Origin: Sipunculus nudus
Lineage: Eukaryota; Annelida; Sipuncula; Golfingiida; Sipunculidae
DNA: 64,000 nt
Assembly: GCA_026874595.1 (NCBI GenBank)
Contig: CM049306.1
Coordinates: forward strand, 53,352,019-53,416,018
Direction of reading: 5' to 3'
The notes under the pieces were generated by a model that worked only from the letters and a program-made list of their open reading frames with translations, had not been told where the DNA came from and searched no databases. Positions 47,926 through 64,000 of the stretch are shown here, one piece after another; within the stretch, counting starts at the first letter, position 1; every line of letters starts with the position of its first letter. Both the position numbers and the translations under genes were made by a program.

Positions 47926-48217
47926 GCATTAATTGCCTTTGCGGATCCAGAGGGGGCGAATTCGGCGCGGCCCCCGTTGAGCTGCAATATCTCTCATTTG
48001 ATCTAATTTATAATTTCCTAATTTTTGTGATTAATTTTCATTTTTCTTTTTATTTATAAGTCAATAGATTTTATTTAGGTTGTTTGCAGTTTATTACTTT
48101 CAAATTCATTTGTTGATGATGAGTTTTTTCTATGAACAGTGGCAGAACAACAACAGAGCAGCGGGACCTGGTCGGGGTTAACCGTGAACAATCTCGCGGC
48201 TACTCTGATGATACCGA

Positions 48218-48290
48218 TACTCGAACTCGCGATCTGTGCTCTTAGGAGTCCTTTGTATTGTTGAGACCACTGAACCTGGTAAAATGCAAA
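48218..48290 (-). repeat. Degenerate tRNA-like segment, possible SINE head
   Basis: On the minus strand 'ggttcagtggtctcaac' resembles a D-arm/A box, 'aaggactcctaag' an anticodon arm and 'gcgagttcgagtatc' a T-arm/B box at about the right spacing. Acceptor-stem pairing is not convincing, so this is not called a functional tRNA. Confidence 0.3.
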
Positions 48291-48745
48291 GTTTAACGTA
48301 AAACTTCAACATATCAGTTATTTTACCCCGAGCATTTCATTTAAAAGATAATATTTAGCAAGTTATAAACGTAAATGCGCCTTTGCGCCACTGACTTTTA
48401 TCATGTTGAAAATCTTTTGAAATTTGATGTCTTTATTCAAAAGAAATATAAATTTTAACTGTGACAGTTTGACTACATAACAAAGAGACGTAAGTGAACA
48501 GTTTTTCAGGAACAGAAATTTCTCATATTTTCTGTGAACATTGTCTCAAAATGTTCTCCTTACATTGCATATTCAAAAATTTTTCCAAATATAGGAGGGG
48601 GATACCCCCTCCTATACCATCCCCATGTACCTGTGATTAACCTCAATAAAACTATGGTTCATATTTGAAAATAAAAAGATATATATATATATAATTTCAT
48701 ACTCTAAAATATATAACGTATATAAACAATATAAATATAAATATA

Positions 48746-48747
<2 letters not shown>

Positions 48748-48790
<43 letters not shown>
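48748..48790. repeat. (TA)n microsatellite
   Basis: Within a longer TA/AAT-rich zone from 48660 to 49030. Confidence 0.9.
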
Positions 48791-48795
<5 letters not shown>

Positions 48796-48940
48796 CTTAG
48801 TTTTCATAATACCCATTACATATTAACATATAAATAATATATATACATATTTATAATCTAAAATATATAACGTTTATGAATAATAATATATATACATATA
48901 CATACAAACCCACATACCGGTATATATATCTATATATATC

Positions 48941-48946
48941 TATCTA

Positions 48947-49020
<74 letters not shown>

Positions 49021-49028
49021 TATATATA
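48941..49028. repeat. (TA)n microsatellite
   Basis: Preceded by tatc repeats; ends at the left end of the long-inverted-repeat element. Confidence 0.9.
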
Positions 49029-49029
49029 A

Positions 49030-50115
49030 CAATGATTTTCACTGATAATTTTTTTCCGATCTGCCATATTTAGGGAAACGTAAATATAATTGAGAAATCA
49101 TTAAGAATGCGCTCAGTATAAAGACCAATCGGGTGCAGGATTTTATTAATAACGGCTATTTAGTTCCTCTGATAGTCGCTAGGGGTCACTAGCTTACAGG
49201 AACTCCAGGTGGCCCTAAGCTCATATTTGAGCCCCTTAGAACCATGTAGGGTCTGAGCCCCCCCCCCCCCCCCCCCCCCGAACAAAATGATGGGTATAAA
49301 AACATGCACTATTTTATTATTGAGTATTTGCACCCTTACATAAATATATCCTCTCCCGCTCGGGCGCTTCGCGCCCTCAGTACTTTGGAGTACCATATAT
49401 ACAGAGCCGCAGCCTCCGGGATTGAGGTGCAAAAATATATATATATATTGCAAAGTTTATATTTTGTGTGGAAATGCATCCATTGCCAGACAAATAACAT
49501 TCTCTTTACAATGTGGTACTTTTTTTTACTAAATAAGCATTGACCAATAAATTACAACAAAAATGCACCAGAATGCAGTAGCATACATACGTACAGTTTT
49601 TCAAAATTTTCCACACCGTCAGAGGGGTACATATTATATATTATATAAACGTATATGTGTGTTTGTATATATATGTTCTCAAATTACTGGATCCGTCACT
49701 GATCATGGCCCCCTCCCCTCCCTCAATCCTGGCAACGCCCCTGAAACAGGTAAAATTGCCTCCATCCGTATGCCAAAAACAATTACCTTTACCTGCAAGG
49801 TAATTGTATAGTTTTAATTTAAGTCAGTATTTTGGAGATACTGGAAAAAAATTTTCAAAACTTTAAATATGGGATGGGTCACTACACGATTCCAGACTAT
49901 GGGGCTCAAATATGCGCTTTGGACCACTTGGAGTTTCTGTAAGCTAGTGACCTCTAGCGACTATCAGAGGAACTAAGTTAACTAAGTTGCCGTTATTAAT
50001 AAAATCCTGCACCCGATTGGTCTTTATACTGAGCGCATTCTTAATGATTTCTCAATTATATTTATGTTTCCCTAAATATGTCAGATCGGAAAAAAATTAT
50101 AAATGACAATCATTA
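49030..50115. mobile_element. MITE-like element with ~200-bp terminal inverted repeats
   Basis: Left arm about 49030-49240, right arm about 49890-50115 in reverse complement. Shared blocks: 'aatttttttccgatctg', 'tttagggaaac', 'aattgagaaatcattaagaa', 'cagtataaagaccaatcggg', 'ttattaataacgg', 'ttcctctgatagtcgct' and 'cactagcttacag'. The centre holds a 22-bp poly-C run and no protein. The left end abuts a (TA)n tract, so the target duplication is obscured. Confidence 0.75.
49258..49279 (+). repeat. Poly-C tract, 22 bp
   Basis: A pure C run immediately inside the left arm of the element. Confidence 0.95.
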
Positions 50116-50139
50116 TATTTACTGGCCACTTGAAGACCT

Positions 50140-50245
50140 CAAACCCCGAAAATAGTCCCGGGCTTTCGAGCATCGCTTCCCCATGGAAACGAAGGCTGCG
50201 GCAAAATGGAGGACCTGAGGCGATCTCGACGTAAACAGTTGTGAA
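50140..50245 (+). promoter_or_regulatory. Candidate LRP2BP promoter with X-box-like and YY1-like sites
   Basis: A compact GC-richer patch in AT-rich surroundings, immediately right of the 49-50.1-kb element. TTCCCCATGGAAAC at 50177-50190 resembles the RFX X-box (GTTNCCATGGNAAC-type), and 'gcaaaatggagg' (about 50201) resembles a YY1 site. It lies 2.4 kb upstream of the LRP2BP ATG, and the coding exon has its own acceptor at 52556, so an upstream non-coding exon must exist. A 12-codon frame starts at the ATG in this patch. Confidence 0.35.
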
Positions 50246-50544
50246 TTTATAAACCATAAGCTGTCAATCAAGATTAAGCCGTAATTAGGTCCTGTAACTA
50301 CTTTAACAGAGGGTTAAGTATTTATCTGACATAATGTTGTCAGAAGTATTTTCACAAATCGTGTTAAAATCAAATTGTGAATCTAAAATTTGAAGTATCT
50401 CTTTGAACACGATTTCCGGCCCGAAAAAGTGAATGCCATTTCCAGGCTCAAATGTTTATTTTGTTAATAGATAATGTACATAATGGTCACTATTCCCTGA
50501 TATGCCAATTTCACAGATAAGTGGCAAGAATTCCGAGATGTCGC

Positions 50545-50755
50545 TACGGAATAGACTAGTTACTCATAAAATGTTTTTTTAAATTGTTTACAGGAAAATG
50601 ACATAAGGTAGGCTATTATTTATTAATTACACATTTTCCTCTTTCTGCCCTAAGCCGAAGGACAAAAAGCTTTGGGGTTCTTTGACTTGCAAAATAATAA
50701 TTGCTAAAAAGAGGTGGACAGGTGTGCAGGAATGGACTATAGTTTTTCTGTGAGA
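50545..50755 (+). repeat. Direct repeat, copy 2
   Basis: Pairs with 47110-47345. The two copies flank the 49-50.1-kb element and the candidate promoter. Confidence 0.6.
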
Positions 50756-51059
50756 CTTTTTAATGTAGCAATTAACAAGCCTGACATTATTGTTAAAAAG
50801 GCTCACAAATCACAATGATTAATTTTTATTTCATGGGATATTCACAAATTTCACTTGAAATGCAAAATTTAAGTCTCCAAACTTTTATGAATCAACAAAA
50901 AGTAATATTTCACATTTATTTCAAGGATAATGTGCCTCCCCCCCCCCCTTTGTCTTTATAACAGCCACATAGAACAAGTTACATGACCTTAGTGTTTCCA
51001 GGCTTGGCATGATCATGTTTCACATAGTACTGCAGTTTCCAGTTTATATTTATAAATTA

Positions 51060-52304
51060 CAGTGGAACCCCACAATTACGACCACCCTGGGGACTGAGCA
51101 AAGTGGTCGTAATTTGGGGGTGGTCGTATTTGTGAAACTCTTACCTTGGTCGCATATAACACGCTTATGTTTAATGTATATCAGTGTGTATCTATTGCAT
51201 ATCGTTAATGTGAATTATAACAATATATTTTACTTAGCAGAGGACCTTTATTATAAATGTTTTTTTTGTTTGTAGCTGAATAGAAAACTAAATTGTTTTA
51301 TATATTTATTCATGATGAAATCAATATACATATACACATACGTAGTGACTGATGATTAACACATAATTACATCAGAGGCAATGAGAAAGACAATCTACTG
51401 AATACATATTGAACATAATACGTGGCTGTCATATATTTAGCTTTTTCGCTTGAGTATATATTGCGTGCACTTGAGTTTTACCGACGCTAAGCTGCCGAGC
51501 CAGTTGGGGCTGACTTTGTCCTGGTGTTGCCTCACGTCACTTTCATCTTCAAGGAGAGCTCTTTCAGAGGCATGGTCGCACAACAGCAAACAATTTAAAT
51601 GCAAACTGAACCAGTAGAGAAATAAACTGACAGCGATCTATCAGATAAGGCAAGACAATGTGTGGGATTTGCCCCCATGCAAGCTTGATTCATACATTTT
51701 ACTGACTGCTCCATACTCTGTGTGAGAAGGTATGAACGCATTTATAGGAATAACGAGGTCGTTAATTTGACCAATGAGGATCGAACAATATGTGATGAGT
51801 TGAAAATTAAGCTCTCACCCCCGCAGTTGTGGTAGCTGTAATACACATTATCACAGAGGGCAATTAGTATCGCTAGCCCAAGACCCAAGGGCAGACCGGC
51901 TTATTAAGTAATCGGGCCAATGTTGACCCTCTTTGATCTATAACTTGCGCCTAAACGAGTCTCAGCGCAGACACCGAGTCAGGAAGATATGCTGGACAAG
52001 ATTAACACTCGGGTTGAGAAACCTTGTTACACGCTTTGATCTTTTGTTAAGGTGCCTGTGACACAACGCAGCCATTGACTCGTGACAAATGTTGTTTCAG
52101 TACTTCTCGGCGGTGGTCGCATTAGCGGGGTCGCATTAGCGCTGGGGCCAGGAAATCTGGTCGTAATTCTGAATTCAGGGGTGGTCGTAATTTTGAGTTA
52201 TTTATAAACATAAATAAACGAAATAAAAATTCGGGACCAAGCAAAGTGGTCGTAATTGTGGGATGGTCGCAATTGTGGGGTGGTCGCAAGGCGGGGTTCC
52301 ACTG
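51060..52304. mobile_element. Non-autonomous pogo/Tigger-like element with TA target duplication
   Basis: Begins CAGTGGAACCCC and ends GGGGTTCCACTG, with TA on each side (51058-51059 and 52305-52306). This is the terminal pattern of Tc1/mariner-pogo (Tigger-like) elements. Subterminal regions repeat 'gtggtcgtaatt' and 'ggtggtcg' several times at both ends (about 51098-51130 and 52150-52290), probable transposase-binding repeats. At 1245 bp with no transposase frame it is an internally deleted or MITE-type copy. Confidence 0.85.
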
Positions 52305-52581
52305 TATACTTAAGCTTAATATTATCTTATTAGGGAATCGTTATGATTGTAAATGAAGCATCATGATGAGATAATTCACATTAATATTAGTGCTGAGTCA
52401 GTTAATGTTCATGTAAGCGGCTCAGTTCTCTGTCTTCCTTTCTGACTAAATTTGTTTGGAATCAGTGGTTTATTACATTGCATAAAACAGAATTATATCC
52501 TGAAGAAGTTGTATGGCATCCTAGTGCATAATTTGTCATATTTGTTTAATTTTTAGAAACACAAGTGGACACACTTTCAAC

Positions 52582-59185
<6,604 letters not shown>

Positions 59186-60640
59186 GACATCACAAAAGGA
59201 ATAGGGAGTGGTTCACCACAAGATTCAGCTGCCAGTATAATGAATAAGTTGTCTGTAAACAATATACATCGAGATGATACACCAAGCCCTGTACTATGTG
59301 TACCCTTAACACTATGCAACAAACATCATTTCATCAAAACTTTGGTGTGGTTTTTAAGCAGCCATAGTCATTCTGTATAAAGAGCTAATAATCAAATCTG
59401 TTACCACGTTTGCTTCTACAAGATGCTGCCATTAAAATGTGCAACACATGAGTGAGAATTTTTTGTGTGGTTTAAAGCACAGTACACATTCCACATTCAT
59501 AAGCACTTCATTTTCAAAGTTCATATAATATCCTTCAATTTTGATCCAGAGGGGGGGGGGGGGGATCTCTCATTGATAATTTTACGGGAATCCTATACTG
59601 AGAAAAAAAAGGGTTTGGTTCTCAGGCACTTCTTTTAAAAAATCAGTGTGGGCGGTCAATTTTTTGTTTTACCTTTTTTTTGTATGTTTCAATAAAAATG
59701 TCATATGATCAGGGAAAAGCATGATAATAACAGAATATTTTTGCTTAACAGGTGAAAGCACTATATAACCAAGGAAATCTTATCAAAATTGTGTTATTTT
59801 ATCTTCTTCAGTGAAAGATGACAATCACAATGAACATTTTTTGGCCTAAAATGAACAGCTAGTGTCTGAAAAAGTAATAGCACTAACAGGACTAGTCTAC
59901 CAATGAGCGAATTTTGAAATTTCCAAAATTTGAAATTTTTGTTTCATTCACAAACATGCATGCATCCATACATTCAGCTAAAGAGCTGTTCCATCCAAAA
60001 CCCAAGCTGTAATCCTGTCATATCAAGCAATATACAACTGATAAATCTAGGCAATTATACAATTTCTCATATGTGCCCATGTTTAATATCATGAAATGTT
60101 TATGTGTTGTTCCAAGTGTATTCATGAATACCAGTTTGATGTCTAGCAAGTTAAAAATGAATGCAATTTTTTTGTGTGCAAGTTTGATAGTAGATTATGG
60201 TCATCTAGCACAGCAGTGTGATGCTTCAAGGAACAATTATAATAGCAGGTGTAAAATACATGTAGTTAATAAATGGATACTCGGTCCACAAATGGCTAGG
60301 TGCTGCGTGTGGTTTGAACACACAAATGTTCAAGTGTATCAAAAACTGTAATAATAATGTGTTCAGCCAGTTTCTTAGTAGCGGTGGTACTGAATTATGC
60401 TCAGCTGAGTATTGGTGTACCCGACTGTACCATCAGAAACATAATTACAGATCTGATGGCCTCATCTTATGGCCCTCGAACTTTGCAAGATTGTAAACAG
60501 AAATTTATTAATTTAAAGATTGGACACTACCCAGACATTAATTCCTTATTTATCATCCATAAATGTGATTGTAGCCAATAAATGCCAAAGCTTGTTAGCA
60601 TAAAAGATGTGGTAGTTCCTTCTGCCTTGTTGTGATGTAA
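59186..60640. other. LRP2BP 3' UTR and spacer
   Basis: Contains AATAAA at 59691-59696, a 14-bp poly-G run near 59551 and another AATAAA near 60579. No gene is supported. Confidence 0.4.
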
Positions 60641-60883
60641 TTGTATCATATATATGGAGATTGTATACAAGACAACAGAACCACCTTTGAGAACCCTTTC
60701 ATTTGTATACAGTCCCCATCACTTGGAAGAGCTTTCAGATCTGACGAATTGTTTGAGCGAATTCTTAAAATATTGCAAAAGGATCATAAGGAACATGATT
60801 TGGTGCTGATGAATGCAGCTATCCTGAAGTTGGAAACAGGATTCCAGTTAAATTCAGTCACTTATCTTTTGGAAAAGAAGTGA
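60641..60883 (+). other. Unidentified open frame, possible exon
   Basis: The last half, after 'gtatacag', reads 'SPSLGRAFRSDELFERILKI' and 'DHKEHDLVLMNAAILKLETG' to a TGA. The charged, helical composition looks more protein-like than nearby frames, but no family is recognised. It could be LRP2BP 3' UTR or an exon of another gene. Confidence 0.2.
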
Positions 60884-61887
60884 TCTATGATGGATTGAAT
60901 CTAAAATAATGTACCAAAAAGTTATACTAATTTTCACCATAACTTGCAGACTAAATTCATGCATTCTAATGTAGAAATGTGTACTTTGTTATTTCATCTC
61001 ATCTATCATTGATTCAAATAAATTGTCTGTCACTAATTTTTTAGTCTGTTTCAAATTATGTAAAAGGGAATTCACAAGGAACCATATTGTGATTTTGTGC
61101 ACAATTTTATTGAAACCACACAAGGTACAAAAACAGAACACATTCATACAATGAAGGTTCACCACTGGATTCTCAAACCAGGGGATACACGCAACTGGCA
61201 CCACAATTATCAATACATAAATAATTGTGACATGTTTACTGGTTGTGTAAATAGCTACATATTCAATCCTTTTATGAAAGACTTCTAAACTATAATTCTT
61301 TGGGAAAATGGTATCTACTACAATAATTTTGATTCTAACTTGCATGGTGATCAACAGAGATGTCAATATCCCCAATCTTTGGTGTAATTTTAACAATATA
61401 TAGATAAATTAGCACCAGCTTATATTAATAATTAGTTGCTTTTACATGATATGAAAATGTACAAAAACAGTAAGTAACATGCCTGCGACGCAAGTACATC
61501 ACATGAGACGGCAATCTTTCACACACAAATCTTTCATTCTCAAACAGGAATAAAAATTTTATAACTGATTGTCCGAGGCACTTCTCTTATGCTTGGACTA
61601 AATTGTAATGGAATTTGGCACGATGATCCAAGATTCGTTTCAACATGCATCTTTCTGATTGTCTTATTTATTTAGCATAAATGTATTATTTAGGTTTAAT
61701 TTCTCATAACATATGTACAAACACTGATAATATATAAATTTGAGTATAAGAAGGCCTGAAAGTTGGAATTGGGTGAAACATAAAATGCATGATAAAATAC
61801 TTTGTATTAGCCTTCAACAAAGCAAACTATGACCTCCGTTTACTGAAGTGTTTTTTCATGTAAACATCCTGGGTATGATATGTGGCA

Positions 61888-62059
61888 TTAATTGAATTGC
61901 AGATCCTTGTAGAAGTGAAGAAGGCTGACGTTGCTCGTAGAGTAGTTTGTCGTTGCGCGCACCACAGTGTTGCGGTCTGCTCTTTCGAAATTAGATTTTG
62001 TCATCTCGTAGTATTCACCATCGCTCAATGTGAGTGATCGTATCTGAGGGCAACGAAGC
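61888..62059 (-). CDS. 3' terminal coding exon of an unidentified gene
   Basis: On the minus strand a good acceptor (TTGTATTTCAG) precedes 56 codons and a TAA. The frame includes 'LRCPQIRSLTLSDGEYYEMT', 'RADRNTVVRATTNYSTSNVS' and ends 'LLHFYKDLQFN'. Base composition is visibly higher in GC than the flanks, as for a real exon. It enters in phase 2 (one base completes the split codon). The rest of the gene must lie at higher coordinates, beyond the repeats at 62.7-63.6 kb and probably outside the window. Family not recognised; two N-glycosylation sequons (NYS, NVS) would fit a secreted or membrane protein. Confidence 0.55.
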
Positions 62060-62689
62060 CTGAAATACAAAAAGTACAATTCAAAATATTAAAGAGTATC
62101 AATAGGATAATGTATTGTACAGGAGATGATCAATAAGATGTACACAATTCACAGGTTAGGCCATTGCCTAGTCGCTAAGCCACTAAACATCAGTGCTGAA
62201 AGTTCCCCTTTCAATCCCCCCAGTTTCCAGGATGAAGTCTTCATAGATTAGATCATGATCTTCATCCCCTAACAAACTCTTTAGAAATACATTTTATATT
62301 TACATGTTTTACGGCAATGTGAGGCATATTTTGCAATGGTCAATATGGTCACGCTTTACAAGTCTAGCACTCATTCAATGTTTTCTCAGTGATGGTTAAA
62401 ATGCCAGAGGAACCAACTAAGAGAGTGCCAAACTTGTATGTATTCAGAAATATTTATTGGTCCCTATATTTTGTGATTTGCAATGTACAGCAAATGTGTT
62501 AAGAACACCAAGCTTTTCCTATAACTGAGCATCCACACTGATATCGCACTATGAGGAAGCCTTGACATTTATAAACTAGATATTTCTTGGCACTGCAGGT
62601 ACCATAGTATCCCCAGACAATTAACCCCCCCCCCATCTACAGTACCGGTAGCATATACTGACACTTGGTAAGCCACTATGGTTTCTTCC
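62060..62689. other. Probable intron of the minus-strand gene
   Basis: No exon seen. Holds a poly-C run near 62625-62633. Confidence 0.35.
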
Positions 62690-63560
62690 ATCCATCCCTT
62701 ATTGAGATATTTATAATTTTGTGTGATTTCCACCATATATGGCATTATTTAAGGTCAAGGCCACTCATATGAAAGGTCATGACCTCAATTTGAATATATA
62801 TCATCCCATGACCCATGTCTATGTATATGCATAATATGAAAGAAATCTGTCCATTAGTTTTTGACTTATAATGCTCACAGTACTGTTAAGTGGCAATGAT
62901 GGGGTGTTAAAAGGCGAGAAAACAAGAAAAGGACAGAAGGTGGCGCCACCTGTCTTCTGAAGACAAAGCCATCAAAGATCTATAGTCAATTTGATTTTTG
63001 GACCAATCCATGCATCCCTTATTGAGATATTTATGATTTTGTGTGATTTTCACCATATATGGCATTATTCAAGGTCAAGGCTACTCTCACAGGAAAGGTC
63101 ATGACCCTAATTTAAATATACATCTTCTCATAACCCATGTCTATGTATATGCATAATATGAAAGAAATCTTTCCATTATTTTTTGACTTATAATGCTCAC
63201 AGAATGTGAAGGGGCATTGATGGGGGTATTAAACGGCACAAAAACCAGAAAAGGATAACAGGTGGCGCCACCGTTTCTGGTACATGACAACACTATCCAA
63301 GATCTTTGGTCAACTTGATTTTTGGATCAATCCATGCAGGATTTCTTGAGATATTTAAGAATTTGTGTGATTTTCCCCCAAAATGGACCTATTCAAGGCC
63401 AAGGTCACTCTCTTAGAAAAGGTCATGACCCCATTTTAAATAGGCTTCACCCTCTCACCCATATCTATGCACATGATAAGTTTGGTAAAGAGCCGTAAAA
63501 TCTTTTTTGAGTTATCGCGTCCAAACGAAATCTCTGCGACAGCGGTGGCGAGATCGTCCT
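62690..63560 (+). repeat. Tandem-core repeat block, ~310-bp unit, with GGTGGCGCCACC
   Basis: Nearly three copies begin at about 62690, 63000 and 63320. Each has 'aatccatgca', 'ttgagatattta', 'tttgtgtgattttc', 'caaggtcaaggc.actc', 'aggtcatgacc' and 'cataatatgaaagaaatct'. The first two end in GGTGGCGCCACC (62939-62950 and 63261-63272). Its last part, 'gagttatcgcgtccaaacg', resembles the end of similar bivalve elements. Confidence 0.75.
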
Positions 63561-64000
63561 CAAACCATAGTATCCTGACTTTGTTTGTGGATACAATGAC
63601 ACAGGGCACACCAAATGATGTTTCTTACCCTCTGTCTCAATGAATATAGTTCACTGTCACTTAATTTGGTTTCCAAACAGCTCTTATCTCAGTCTGTCTG
63701 GATGATAAATTAGGAGGGCCTAATCCAACTAGTTCTGATTTGCTCATGCAAGCAAGACATGAGCTATGTGGAGACTTTTAAAAATATGTAAATAGCTTTC
63801 CACTGGATGATCAATATACTGAGACAGAGACAATATATATTAAGACAGAGACATCTTCCGAACTGCTACTATGATATTTGATTTAAAAAAAAGATGCTTC
63901 ACGGTGTCAAAGGAGCCTTTATTGATATGAATCTTTGCCAGTCGAAACTCTGATAATGTAAATCTGTGAATATGCCTGACCTGAGCAAATCGATGAACTT
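63561..64000. other. Window edge, nothing recognised
   Basis: No coding exon or repeat end was identified. Confidence 0.35.

Noticed and set aside
48218-48290. A functional tRNA gene
   Set aside because: The arms can be traced but acceptor-stem pairing and box sequences are too degenerate; more likely a SINE head.
62150-62230. A SINE or tRNA-like head on the minus strand
   Set aside because: Only an A-box-like 'gtggcttagcgactagg' is present; no B box at the right distance.

Overview
The window reads as nuclear DNA of an invertebrate animal, most likely a bivalve or other mollusc (inference). The sequence is AT-rich and genes are split by GT-AG introns. Long (TA)n runs are frequent, and most of the length is decayed transposons and tandem-repeat elements of the kind known from bivalves. 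There are no bacterial operons, CRISPR arrays or rRNA genes.

Three host genes are recognisable. COA7 (minus strand, 15852-17324, two coding exons, 231 residues) is a cysteine-paired Sel1-repeat factor for mitochondrial cytochrome c oxidase assembly. An ADA2/ADGF-type secreted adenosine deaminase (plus strand, 34804-44669, three coding exons) is intact in reading frame except for one in-frame TAA and one altered active-site aspartate. LRP2BP (plus strand, 52582-59185, seven coding exons, 342 residues) is a second Sel1-repeat protein. Two weaker candidates are a partial membrane-protein gene (plus strand, exons at 25502-25588 and 25978-26161) and a lone 3' terminal exon on the minus strand (61888-62059).

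Layout: 1-0.67 kb is the end of a tandem-repeat element; 1.1-1.6 kb a small inverted-repeat element; 2.4-5.0 kb a decayed hAT transposase; 5.2-8.4 kb an element with inverted ends and a transposon-type protein remnant; 8.8-9.4 kb a LINE reverse transcriptase remnant; 9.6-11.5 kb a pearl/Helentron-like element; 11.6-15.1 kb transposon-protein and homeobox-like debris; 15.8-17.4 kb COA7; 19.4-19.8 kb a probable bidirectional promoter with an NRF-1 palindrome. From 19.5 to 30.7 kb lies a large inverted duplication (arms about 1.76 kb, loop about 6 kb). One arm has been split by a 1.54 kb hAT element whose empty site survives in the other arm. 31.8-33.35 kb is another pearl-like element with four tandem cores.

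The first ADA2 intron (34990-42656) contains a 2.6 kb foldback element bounded by a perfect 9-bp duplication, followed by three tandem-repeat blocks. 45-52.5 kb is repeat-rich, with a 1.1 kb long-inverted-repeat element, a candidate LRP2BP promoter near 50.2 kb and a TA-flanked pogo/Tigger-like element. LRP2BP fills 52.6-59.2 kb, and the right edge (62.7-63.6 kb) is again a tandem-repeat element. Percent identities and database matches were not computed; repeat relationships were read by eye.
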